Source of the DNA: an uncultured Lachnospiraceae bacterium | Lineage (GTDB): Bacteria > Bacillota > Clostridia > Lachnospirales > Lachnospiraceae | NCBI GenBank assembly: GCA_910586005.1 | Contig: CAJUHG010000013.1 | Coordinates: 1 to 46,961 of the forward strand | DNA length: 46,961 nucleotides | Direction: 5' to 3' | Shown here: piece after piece, positions 27,757-36,252 of the stretch | Numbering within the stretch: position 1 is the first letter of the stretch | Layout: every line of letters starts with the position of its first letter | The notes under the pieces: model-generated | The model's input: only the letters and a program-made list of their open reading frames with translations | Database searches by the model: none | Told to the model about the DNA's origin: nothing | Position numbers and translations under genes: made by a program

Positions 27757-27785
27757 ATTATATCACTCAAACCATCTATTTGCAA
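27757..27785 (-). promoter_or_regulatory. Strong sigma-A-like promoter for the block starting with the 1413-residue protein
   Basis: On the minus strand, TTGCAA (27785-27780) and a perfect TATAAT (27762-27757) are separated by 17 bases, about 98 bases before the GTG start. It should drive the large gene and the NeuB, NeuA, Pce-like and PEP mutase genes up to the terminator at 17746-17781. Confidence 0.8.
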
Positions 27786-27810
27786 GCGACCTTCCATATA
27801 GACAACCATT

Positions 27811-30666
27811 CTAAGCTTTTACTATTTGTTCCTCTTGTTCCACTTTTTTCTTTCTTTTTTTCTTTTTTGGTTTCTTCTTTATTCCCAAAACATCTTCTAA
27901 GGTTTCCCTTGGAAATACTTCTAACTTTCCTCCTCTGGTACAATTAACAATCTGCGCCTCATGACGCCTTGCATTCATATATCCTTCCCAATACCCTTCT
28001 TCTGTTAATTGCATATGTGCATTTGATGGTGCACTGCGCTTCATATCATCTTCTGTAGCAACAAAGTGACGTTTCTTACCTTGGTAATTGTGGTCAACAC
28101 CAATCAAATATATCTTCTTAAATCCCATATAAAGGGCTATATCAATAGCCGCATTTGTTACTGTCCCTCTATCATAGATACATACATCAATGTCCTTGTC
28201 AGAACGCATAGGTATCGTAGGGGCTTTATAATGTTCTGATGTCCGATGATTAAATATAAAAGGAACTGTTTTATCAGTAAAACCTTTTTGCCAATATAAA
28301 ATTCGATTGTTTAAAAATACCTTTTCTTTACTAAAAGACTCAAAATCCCAAGAGGCCTCCTGTCTTCTATAACCACTAGCATCACACATTACATAATAAG
28401 TAGGTCTCCAATCCGTTTTCTCATATGCATGATAAATAGAATTTACTCCAAACGTATACTCATCCTTTAACTTTTTTAAATCAGACATTCGAAGACTAGG
28501 ACCTGGACAAACAATAAAACATCTCTTTCCCTCGTGTATATTCTTAAATTGTTGTAAAATTTTCATGTTTCTACTTAACTTTGTCAGTTTTAGTTTTCTC
28601 AATATTTTTCTAAAAAATGTATGAATATTTCCATATGCTACATCAACATAATCTCTTCGATGTATTTCTGAGGTTCGAACTCTCTCCATTCTAGCACGAA
28701 ATTCCGTCTTTCTTATTCTAGGAATTATTACATTTGGATGATAACATACATTTTGTTCAGAGTTGGAATCACAAGTAATTGGTAAGCCTAAATGTTTTTC
28801 CCAATATGACAGTGATGTTATCTCATTTGCACGTCTGACATATTCACTGGAAACTTTTTTATATCTTGTTCTAATTTTCCATTGTACACCTAACATTCTC
28901 CATTTTAATTTTCTAAAACGCTTAGGATTCGCATGAGTTACCATTCCTTTCTTTCTCATGGGACTCCATTGTAATAACTTCTTACATCTTGCATACTGTT
29001 CTGGTTTATACTCACCAAAATCAACTATTTTCAAATCCTTTTGATAAAATATCTTGGGAAGTAAATTTCCATTCAAAGTAATTTTATCAATAAAACCTAT
29101 GAACCAATTCTTTTTCTTTTTTGGTTTTTCAAATTCTAATCTATTAAAATGATACCCCTTTTCTCGCAGTTCCTCCTCTGTAAGAAATTCTGTTTTTCTT
29201 ATTCTAAGTAACTTTTTTAGATATCTATCTTCTTTTTGATTTAGGAAAAAATCAATTCCTTTTAAATAATCTTCCATAGCAAGCATATAATATTCTGCTG
29301 CATCATATTGTTGTCGGTATAAAGATTCTGTGCATTTTTGTTTGAAATCTTTTAAAATATCCTTAACCTCTCCATTTTGTGCATGAACCGCTTTTACCAC
29401 TAACTTATTTCTGTAATCAAAATATTTTAAATGATTGCTAAATTTTAGAACATATGGCTCATGCCATACACCAATTCCATTCATCATAATTACTTTATCT
29501 GCATTTCTTATTCCATATTCTATATCATCACCTTTGATAAAAAATGGAAAAGGTAAACCATTCTTTTCTATGACAGAAATAGGCATGCAAGTATAAAACC
29601 AACCATTAAAATTTACATTTTCTTCTATCTCATTGTCTATCAACCGATTCACTGTAGACAAATCCCATCGGTGAAAACTAGACGCTCTATTTCCGCTCCA
29701 TCTAGACCCCATTTCATATTGATAACAGGGATTTGTAATATGCAACATAGAACCACCAATATGAGCATCTACATATTCCTCACTTAATACTCTAAGAAAG
29801 CTAATAGTTCTTCTAAGTATATTAGGTTCAATCACAACATCATCATCCATAAGCAGAATATGTGTAAATTCTTCTCTTCGGTACCATACTTCCATTAAAG
29901 TTCTAGTAAAACCACCACTCCCACCATAATTTCTATTATAAAAGAGATTTATATGCTCTGATTTTTTCATTTTTCTTTTTAATGTCTTGCCATTATCTGA
30001 CACAAATATATCTAATTCTCCCCGAATACTCGTTTCTGTGCTATCACTTAATAGCTCCTTCATCATCTGTGTATTTCTTATTACATATTCTTCTCGTTTA
30101 AACGTACAAATACCAATTGCCAATCTTACAGGATTTTCTTCAATATCATCATCTATATACCAAGAACCTCCATAAATTTTTACATTATCTGATAATGCAG
30201 TTACTTTCAAGTAACAGAAACCTTTCACATCAATTCCTGCTCTATTTGGCATAATTCCTACTGAATTATATCTCTCACAAGTTTTATCTCTCAGTTTTTC
30301 TTTTGAAAAGTCCCATTCAAGTTCAACACTTTCCATATCTTCAGAATTAGCCAACTTCTTTTGAATTGTTTCAGAAGTGTATCCATTTCTCATATATTTC
30401 CAAGATTTATGCACCATCAACGAAATGGTCACTTTCCCTTCAAATTTAAGAGATGCCTTTACTTTTTTAACTTTAGTGTAACGCAAATATTTTTGATATG
30501 AAAACAAATTAAAATAATTATCAAAAGAAACCTCATCTCCAGTATTTAATTTAATATGGTTTCCTTCTTCTTTATCATATACCATTTCACCGTTCTCAGA
30601 TCTGTAATACATGTTTTCTGCATGCTCTACATCTGGTGTTGGTAAAACAATTTTGAACAATTCCAT
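27811..30666 (-). CDS. GlfT2-like GT2 fused to a DUF115/GT42-like domain
   Basis: The 951-residue protein starts with a beta-rich domain (1-170). A GT-A glycosyltransferase follows with the features of GlfT2-type galactofuranosyltransferases: LLMDDDVVIEP near 272, FIKGDDIEYGIR near 376 and GVWHEPY shortly after. After a helical and basic stretch, residues 710-930 form a DUF115 domain (FIVCPGPSLRMSDL, YDRGTVTNAAIDIALYMGF, LIGVDHNYQG), and the protein ends in a Lys-rich tail. Two transferase domains in one chain would add two sugars in turn. Galactofuranose needs UDP-galactopyranose mutase, which is not in this window, so the GT2 donor is open. GGAGG 7 bases upstream fixes ATG 30666. Confidence 0.8.
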   Translation of the reverse strand: MELFKIVLPTPDVEHAENMYYRSENGEMVYDKEEGNHIKLNTGDEVSFDNYFNLFSYQKYLRYTKVKKVKASLKFEGKVTISLMVHKSWKYMRNGYTSETIQKKLANSEDMESVELEWDFSKEKLRDKTCERYNSVGIMPNRAGIDVKGFCYLKVTALSDNVKIYGGSWYIDDDIEENPVRLAIGICTFKREEYVIRNTQMMKELLSDSTETSIRGELDIFVSDNGKTLKRKMKKSEHINLFYNRNYGGSGGFTRTLMEVWYRREEFTHILLMDDDVVIEPNILRRTISFLRVLSEEYVDAHIGGSMLHITNPCYQYEMGSRWSGNRASSFHRWDLSTVNRLIDNEIEENVNFNGWFYTCMPISVIEKNGLPFPFFIKGDDIEYGIRNADKVIMMNGIGVWHEPYVLKFSNHLKYFDYRNKLVVKAVHAQNGEVKDILKDFKQKCTESLYRQQYDAAEYYMLAMEDYLKGIDFFLNQKEDRYLKKLLRIRKTEFLTEEELREKGYHFNRLEFEKPKKKKNWFIGFIDKITLNGNLLPKIFYQKDLKIVDFGEYKPEQYARCKKLLQWSPMRKKGMVTHANPKRFRKLKWRMLGVQWKIRTRYKKVSSEYVRRANEITSLSYWEKHLGLPITCDSNSEQNVCYHPNVIIPRIRKTEFRARMERVRTSEIHRRDYVDVAYGNIHTFFRKILRKLKLTKLSRNMKILQQFKNIHEGKRCFIVCPGPSLRMSDLKKLKDEYTFGVNSIYHAYEKTDWRPTYYVMCDASGYRRQEASWDFESFSKEKVFLNNRILYWQKGFTDKTVPFIFNHRTSEHYKAPTIPMRSDKDIDVCIYDRGTVTNAAIDIALYMGFKKIYLIGVDHNYQGKKRHFVATEDDMKRSAPSNAHMQLTEEGYWEGYMNARRHEAQIVNCTRGGKLEVFPRETLEDVLGIKKKPKKKKRKKKVEQEEQIVKA

Positions 30667-30841
30667 AAAGTATCCTCCAAAACTTTTATATCTTTTGCTA
30701 TCCTTCCCTCAATTTTTTATCTGTCAGAGAAGACACTTACTTCTATAAAAAATTTATATTAGTTATTCAGACTTCTCCTGTGATAAGAGCAACGACGGCG
30801 TTCTTGAATTTTGTTCTCTTAAGTTTTCCCGCATAATCAAG

Positions 30842-30871
30842 ACTATATATGATAACTCTAGTACCTGTCAA
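30842..30871 (-). promoter_or_regulatory. Promoter with long leader before the GT2-DUF115 gene
   Basis: A perfect TTGACA (30871-30866) is followed by TATATA (16-base spacing) or TATAGT (18-base spacing, 30847-30842) on the minus strand. The transcript would carry a leader of about 170 bases with a GC-rich patch near 30785-30800 and possible pairing between GAGAAG and CTTCTC elements. Confidence 0.7.
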
Positions 30872-30914
30872 GAAAAACATATTCCATATTTTAGTTAAAT
30901 ATTTGTTAATTTTA

Positions 30915-32123
30915 TCAAATATTTTCTTCTATCACAGCCTCTAGAATCTTTCCAGCCGAATTTTCTCCTTCTAAACAATTAAAAGTTTTATTAAAAGTTT
31001 TATATTGTTTATTATATACAAACTGCTCTAATTCTATTTCAACTGCCTTTGTTAATTCTTCCTGTGTTTCTACAATTTTACCAGGCAGCACTTCTAATGG
31101 AAAATTTAATCCATTTGCATCATGAATATATTGTTCTTTATCATACATATATAGTACAATGGGGCGCTTTAAATTTGCATAATCAAAAATTGTTCCAGAA
31201 TAATCAGATATCATCAAATCACTGATAATATATAATTCATTCACCTCAGGATAATCTGTCACATCATATAAAAAACCTTCAAACTCCTTATAATGAACAC
31301 TTCCTTTTTCTAAATGATGCAGTCTACACAATATCACACATTCTTTCCCTAATTCTTGATAAAGTTTGGTATAATCTAAAACTTCTTTATGCTGGAAATG
31401 ATTTCCTCCTAGCCAATTATAGGGTCGCCAAGTAGGAGCATAGAGTATTACTTTTTTTTCACTTGGAATTTTTAATTTTTCTTTTACTCTTTTTACATCA
31501 TCAGCAGTATAATAAAACAAAAAATCATTTCTAGGATACCCCATTTCTAACACTGCCTGTTTGCGCTTTTGGGGAGTTAAAGCATAGGCATCACACATGA
31601 TATCTGTAAATATAGGCGCAGGAGACAATAAAATGCTCAATCGTCTACCAGAACTTTTATAATCCAAATTGATTTTTGCCTTTGAGCGTTTTCCATCTCC
31701 TTCCCCTTGAATGCCACAACCTATACATTTCAAAGGCTTTCCATGCCATAAATAGATCAATTTTTGATGTCTATTAGGAACAATATAGCTTGGTAGACTG
31801 GTATTGGTAAACAAATATGCAGATTTTGCACATATCTTTAAATATTCATAAGAACCTTTTTTCACTAAAGTTGTTCTAGGATTTTGTGTTAAAAAGTGGA
31901 ATTTTTCTGGTCCCCAAAAAGACCACACAAAATGAAAATCTCTATATTTTTCTTCTTGAAGCATTTTCTCATATATGGCTTTGGGATTACAACTGTAACC
32001 ATTTTCCTCTCCATTATAGGCTTCAAAGAATACCAACTTTGTATTCTGTCTATAAAAAAGCCGAAAGATAAGATATGCAATTCTCTTTTCCACTCGATTT
32101 CTAAACTTTGTAATCATTGACAT
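30915..32123 (-). CDS. tagF: TagF-family CDP-alditol phosphotransferase
   Basis: The 402-residue protein has the TagF C-terminal fold: WHGKPLKCIG with the catalytic His, ILYAPTWRPYNW and ISDYSGTIFDYA. It is strongly similar over its whole length to residues 750-1130 of the 1413-residue protein. Family members polymerise or transfer glycerol- or ribitol-phosphate from CDP donors in teichoic-type polymers. It has no membrane helix; the family sits on the inner face of the membrane. No dedicated CDP-glycerol synthesis gene is in the window apart from the cytidylyltransferase domain fused to PEP mutase, so a CMP-phosphonate donor is also possible. It is the last gene of the operon starting at tagG. 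Confidence 0.85.
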   Translation of the reverse strand: MSMITKFRNRVEKRIAYLIFRLFYRQNTKLVFFEAYNGEENGYSCNPKAIYEKMLQEEKYRDFHFVWSFWGPEKFHFLTQNPRTTLVKKGSYEYLKICAKSAYLFTNTSLPSYIVPNRHQKLIYLWHGKPLKCIGCGIQGEGDGKRSKAKINLDYKSSGRRLSILLSPAPIFTDIMCDAYALTPQKRKQAVLEMGYPRNDFLFYYTADDVKRVKEKLKIPSEKKVILYAPTWRPYNWLGGNHFQHKEVLDYTKLYQELGKECVILCRLHHLEKGSVHYKEFEGFLYDVTDYPEVNELYIISDLMISDYSGTIFDYANLKRPIVLYMYDKEQYIHDANGLNFPLEVLPGKIVETQEELTKAVEIELEQFVYNKQYKTFNKTFNCLEGENSAGKILEAVIEENI

Positions 32124-32204
32124 ATTGTTGTTCCTATTTCATCTTACAAACAATCTCTTTTGTCTGTAATTTTATCCTTATTTTATTTCCAAAATAATCT
32201 TTTA

Positions 32205-33341
32205 CTACTCCAAGGTATCTGATGTCTTAAGAATCTCCTGATACATTTCTCTTAAATCTTTAGCTTCTAATTGTACTGGAAAATTACTTAAACGTTCCAC
32301 ATTGACAGAGGAAACTAAAATCTCTAATTCCTCTTGCTTATTTTGTACTGGATACTCCAGTTCCATTTTATCAATTACATTTAAAAACCATGCAATTGCA
32401 GAAGCGGTATCTTTCTTTCCCAGAAGCTGATTTAATTCTTCTAATACTTGTTCTAAATATGCCTTGCCTCTTGTATCAATACAACGTTCCAAATGTTCGC
32501 TCATATATTTCCAAGTTTCAGGCAAACAAAGGGCAACTGCATGACCATGAGCAAATTGATAAAAAGAAGTAATTTTATAACTCATAGCATGAGCAGCAGT
32601 AGTTCTTGAAATATTAATCGCTCGCCCTGCTTGATTCGCGGCAAGCATAATCTGTTCCCAACCTTTATTTTCAAGTATATAGCTTTCCAAATGCTCTTTT
32701 ATTCCTTGAATGGCTTTTGCTGCATACTGTTTGCTTTCTTCTGTGGAATTTACAGACCAATAAGATTCTATTCCTTGACAAAGCGCATCCAATACAGTTG
32801 CTCGTTTCTGATACAAAGGCAATTTTTCCAAAAATCCTGCATGTAAGATTGCATAATCTGGCAATATAGATTCATGTGCTACAGATTGCTTTTCCCCTTG
32901 ATAGTAAATCACTGCAAAACTTGTAGATTCACTTCCTGTTCCTGCTGTAGTTGGAATTGCAATATGTCTGATTTGGTTTTGTTTCTTCTCTTGTTGTAGA
33001 TAGTTGAAACTCTTATCCATAGTTGCAAATAACTTAATGCATTTTGCAACATCCATCGCGCTGCCTCCTCCTAAGGATACAATGGTATCACATTGTTCTT
33101 TTTCAAAAACAGCAATTCCCTCTTCTACTTCTTCATAACGGGGATTGGAAGAAAACTCATGAAAAAAAGTAATATCTCCTGAAAATTCTTCTAAAAATTC
33201 TACTCCATAATGTCGGATGGCAGATCTAGAGCAAACTGCTAATACATGTTTTGCTTTTAAATCTGCTAATATCCCTGACACTTCTTTTAATGCATATTCA
33301 CCACTTACAATTATTTGAGTTTTATAGTTCTCTTTTTTCAT
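32205..33341 (-). CDS. Fe-type alcohol dehydrogenase, probable phosphonoacetaldehyde reductase
   Basis: The 378-residue group III alcohol dehydrogenase shows the NAD loop SLGGGSAMDVAK near residue 92 and TTAGTGSE. The usual D-A-x-x-H metal motif reads DALCQGIESYW, so the His is Gln; the later AHAMSYKI and FAHGHAV histidines remain. Between phosphonopyruvate decarboxylase and TagF in one operon, the natural substrate is phosphonoacetaldehyde, giving 2-hydroxyethylphosphonate. No AEP transaminase is seen nearby, which favours the hydroxy product. The start is ATG 33341, behind GGAGG and overlapping the upstream stop (ATGA). The Gln may be normal for this subgroup. Confidence 0.8.
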   Translation of the reverse strand: MKKENYKTQIIVSGEYALKEVSGILADLKAKHVLAVCSRSAIRHYGVEFLEEFSGDITFFHEFSSNPRYEEVEEGIAVFEKEQCDTIVSLGGGSAMDVAKCIKLFATMDKSFNYLQQEKKQNQIRHIAIPTTAGTGSESTSFAVIYYQGEKQSVAHESILPDYAILHAGFLEKLPLYQKRATVLDALCQGIESYWSVNSTEESKQYAAKAIQGIKEHLESYILENKGWEQIMLAANQAGRAINISRTTAAHAMSYKITSFYQFAHGHAVALCLPETWKYMSEHLERCIDTRGKAYLEQVLEELNQLLGKKDTASAIAWFLNVIDKMELEYPVQNKQEELEILVSSVNVERLSNFPVQLEAKDLREMYQEILKTSDTLE

Positions 33342-34174
33342 GAGCTCCTCCAAATTCTATCAAAATCTATCCTTTCAAATACCTCTAGGGCGCCTCCCCT
33401 TGTGGCATTATAAATTTTTACTTGTTTCTTATTTGCATATTCTTTTAACTTTTGATATGCATCTAGAGAGCGTAGTCTTCGTTCCTCTCCCAATTCCTTT
33501 AAGGTAAGATGGGGACGATTTGTCTTTTTACGCACCCATTCTAAATTGTATTCATCTACTGATTTATCTGTATAGGAATCTTCAAAATGTCCTGCGGTAA
33601 AGGTATTTGTACAATCTACACCTAACAGATAAATTTCTTTCATTCCCATATAAATTGCCATCTCTATCATTAAAGTCATAACGGTTGCCTGAGCTGGAAC
33701 ATAATATGCCAAAATATCCTTACTCACTGTATAATTTTTTTGATTTACCCGATTCAGATAAATTACATTGTCCTTTTCGCCCTCTATCCTATCATATACA
33801 TCTTTACTAGAAAACAATGGAGATTTTATCACTTCCTTCAACTTTCCTGCTTTCATTACAGCATGAATTGCTACCACATCTGACATAAAATAATAGGTAG
33901 GTCTCCAACTCACTTTGTCATATACTTTATAGATAATATTACAAGCAAAGGAAGTTTCTTTTGAAATTTTCTCTAAATCTTCCATACATAAACTAGGGCC
34001 ATTTCCTATTAAAAAACATCGTTCCCCTCTATGCTTATTTTTATAAGACAAGAGCTTTTTTCCATTTTCACTTTTTACAATTCTATGATTTCTAAAAAAA
34101 CCAACTATTCGGTACCATAATTTTATTCCTTGTTTTAGGATTGTTTTTATCAACTGTTTTATTTGATACCACAC
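33338..34174 (-). CDS. Stand-alone DUF115/GT42-like protein
   Basis: This 278-residue protein consists of a basic N-terminal helix and one DUF115 domain: CFLIGNGPSLCMEDL, WRPTYYFMSD, YYVPAQATVMTLMIEMAIYM, IYLLGVD and NATRGGALEVF. It is the free-standing relative of the C-terminal domains of the two large proteins at 23418-27659 and 27811-30666. DUF115 proteins resemble CstII-type sialyltransferases and the Maf flagellin nonulosonate transferases, both of which use CMP-sugars. With CMP-nonulosonate enzymes in this locus, a transferase role is plausible. The start is GTG 34174 with GGAGG 7 bases upstream. Confidence 0.75.
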   Translation of the reverse strand: MWYQIKQLIKTILKQGIKLWYRIVGFFRNHRIVKSENGKKLLSYKNKHRGERCFLIGNGPSLCMEDLEKISKETSFACNIIYKVYDKVSWRPTYYFMSDVVAIHAVMKAGKLKEVIKSPLFSSKDVYDRIEGEKDNVIYLNRVNQKNYTVSKDILAYYVPAQATVMTLMIEMAIYMGMKEIYLLGVDCTNTFTAGHFEDSYTDKSVDEYNLEWVRKKTNRPHLTLKELGEERRLRSLDAYQKLKEYANKKQVKIYNATRGGALEVFERIDFDRIWRSS

Positions 34175-34296
34175 AACTTTTCCTCCACACTACTATGAAA
34201 CATTTATGTCTGCTTATCCAAGACATTACCCTTAGTCAAAAATGCCCTTAGCCTTGATGAAGCTGAAAGTTATACTGCATATTTATGCAATTATGC

Positions 34297-35016
34297 TTAT
34301 GCAATCATTGACTTCATAATCTCCTGCGCCTTTGACAAATCTTCTAAATTATCCACTTCCATACAGATTCGACCATTGATATCTAAGGGGCGCAAATTCA
34401 TTTGTTCTGAAACTTCATTCATAGCATTTTCTGCATAAACACTGCGTTTTCCCTCTTGACAAAATTTTAAAATATGTGTTAGCCAAATTTTCCAATCTGC
34501 CTTTTTTAATTGATACAAAGGCTGCGCTGCATAAGAATCCTCAAAAAATTCAATTCCTACTTTACAAATTTTTCCTTGTTTTACCACTGCCTTAAAATCT
34601 TTTTCTGGTAAAGGTAACGTTTTATCAATTACCATAGCACTTGTCTCAGATGTAAGAATATCTTTTAATACACTTTCTTCATAGATTAAATCCCCATGCA
34701 TCAAAATAATATCCTCTTCTTGTAGCACATCTTCTGCTAATGCAATAGAATAAATATAGTTTGTCTGATTATATTCAGAATTATGCCGAAAAGTAAATTG
34801 AACGTTTGAATACTTTGTTGTAACATATTCTTGAAGATGTTCTGCAAAAGGTCCTGTAGTAATAACAATATCTGTAATCCCTGCTTGTTCTAATTTTTGG
34901 ATTTGCCAATCTAAAATAGTAATTCCCTGCGCAATCTCTGCCATGCATTTATTTTTAGATTTTGTAAGTTCTCCCATACGTTTTCCAATACCTGAATTTA
35001 AAATCAACGCTTTCAT
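34297..35016 (-). CDS. LicC/PntC-like nucleotidyltransferase
   Basis: The 239-residue enzyme has an NTP-transferase fold with the loop ALILNSGIGKRMGELT, the KNKCMAEI segment, LMHGDLIYEE with the metal Asp, and MEVDNLEDL near the end. It is closest in type to LicC phosphocholine cytidylyltransferases and the related PntC enzymes that make CMP-aminoethylphosphonate. Placed beside phosphonopyruvate decarboxylase and near LicD, it probably activates a phosphonate with CTP. No choline kinase or choline importer is visible, which argues against phosphocholine as substrate. GGGAG upstream of ATG 35016 supports the start. Confidence 0.82.
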   Translation of the reverse strand: MKALILNSGIGKRMGELTKSKNKCMAEIAQGITILDWQIQKLEQAGITDIVITTGPFAEHLQEYVTTKYSNVQFTFRHNSEYNQTNYIYSIALAEDVLQEEDIILMHGDLIYEESVLKDILTSETSAMVIDKTLPLPEKDFKAVVKQGKICKVGIEFFEDSYAAQPLYQLKKADWKIWLTHILKFCQEGKRSVYAENAMNEVSEQMNLRPLDINGRICMEVDNLEDLSKAQEIMKSMIA

Positions 35017-35061
35017 ATACCATTCTCCCTATTTTTAAATGCTAGTTATATTTTTATCATC

Positions 35062-36186
35062 CTATTTTAAAAATTCCATAAATGCTTCTTTATTTTGAAT
35101 GGGTGTTGTAGTAGGTCTTCCAAGATCTGCTCTAGAACCAAGACTAGTTTTTACTTCTAAAAATACAGATCCTTTTGCTTCATAAATCTTAGCAAATATT
35201 CCTTTTAACTCTTCTTCTGTCTTCACTGTAAAAATATTTTCATATCCACAAGCCTCTGCAATTTTTAAATAGTCTATTTTTTCGCTTATCGTGGGTAGTC
35301 CACCTACTGTTTCATGGGCTCCATTATTAAAAAGCACATGAATAAAATTATCCATTTTTTCGGTTCCTGCTACTGCAACACTTCCTAAATGCATCAAAAC
35401 TGCACCATCACCATCTAAGCAAAATACCTTGCGGTCCTTTTTTTCTCTTGCAATTCCCATAGCAATCATAGAAGAATGTCCCATAGAACCTACCGTAAGA
35501 AAATCTTTCTCATGTCCTTGCCCTCGTTCTTCTCTTGCCTCAAATAACTCTCTTGATAACTTTCCAGTAGTGGAAACCACAATATCTCTCTCTTTTGTAT
35601 AATCCACAAACAACTTTACCGCATCTTCTCTAGACATAGTATAATCATTTTTATATTTCATTTTCAAATCTGTTTCTAGTGCACCTTTACGTACGACCAA
35701 AGCACACTGATGTCCAAGTGCAAATTCCTTTTGAATTTCTGCAAAATCTTCTGCTAATTCTTCTGCTGTAGATTCTTTTGATATCACAAAATTTTTAATT
35801 CCAAGACAATCCAACAATTCTCTGGTAATTTCTCCTTGATAAATATGTTGTGGCTCATCATGCACACCAGGTTCCCCTCTCCATCCCACAACAAACAAGA
35901 CTGGAATGGCATATACTTTATCATTTACAAGAGAACAGATTGGATTTACTGCATTTCCAATTCCACTATTCTGTAAATACACAACTGCTGGCTTACCTGT
36001 TGCAAGATAATGACCTGCTGCTAAACCTACGGCTGCTCCCTCATTAGCTGCGATCACATGATGTTCCCCCACACCATATTTACTCATAAGGGAATCACAT
36101 AAAGCTTTTAGTTGGGAATCAGGTACTCCCGTATAAAAATCCATGCCCAATTTTTCAATTTCCATAAATAAATTCTCAATTTTCAT
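35062..36186 (-). CDS. ppd: Phosphonopyruvate decarboxylase
   Basis: The 374-residue protein is a thiamin-diphosphate enzyme of the phosphonopyruvate/sulfopyruvate decarboxylase type. It has YTGVPDSQLK at the N-terminus, AANEGAAVGLAAGH with the cofactor Glu, and the ThDP/Mg site GDGAVLMHLG ... FNNGAHETVGG. The length fits the family. It makes phosphonoacetaldehyde, pulling the unfavourable PEP mutase reaction forward. PEP mutase itself lies 16 kb away in another transcript, so the pathway is divided between operons. I chose ATG 36186 with AAGGAG 8 bases upstream over the longer frame to 36213. Confidence 0.92.
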   Translation of the reverse strand: MKIENLFMEIEKLGMDFYTGVPDSQLKALCDSLMSKYGVGEHHVIAANEGAAVGLAAGHYLATGKPAVVYLQNSGIGNAVNPICSLVNDKVYAIPVLFVVGWRGEPGVHDEPQHIYQGEITRELLDCLGIKNFVISKESTAEELAEDFAEIQKEFALGHQCALVVRKGALETDLKMKYKNDYTMSREDAVKLFVDYTKERDIVVSTTGKLSRELFEAREERGQGHEKDFLTVGSMGHSSMIAMGIAREKKDRKVFCLDGDGAVLMHLGSVAVAGTEKMDNFIHVLFNNGAHETVGGLPTISEKIDYLKIAEACGYENIFTVKTEEELKGIFAKIYEAKGSVFLEVKTSLGSRADLGRPTTTPIQNKEAFMEFLK

Positions 36187-36252
36187 TTCTTTTTCTCCTT
36201 CTAATTTTATCACTTTTCACTTATATTTACTTATTATAGAATTATACACTTT

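Noticed and set aside
27811..30666. Galactofuranose as the certain donor of the GlfT2-like enzyme
   Set aside because: The motifs fit but no UDP-galactopyranose mutase gene is in the window, so only the fold and motif match is claimed.
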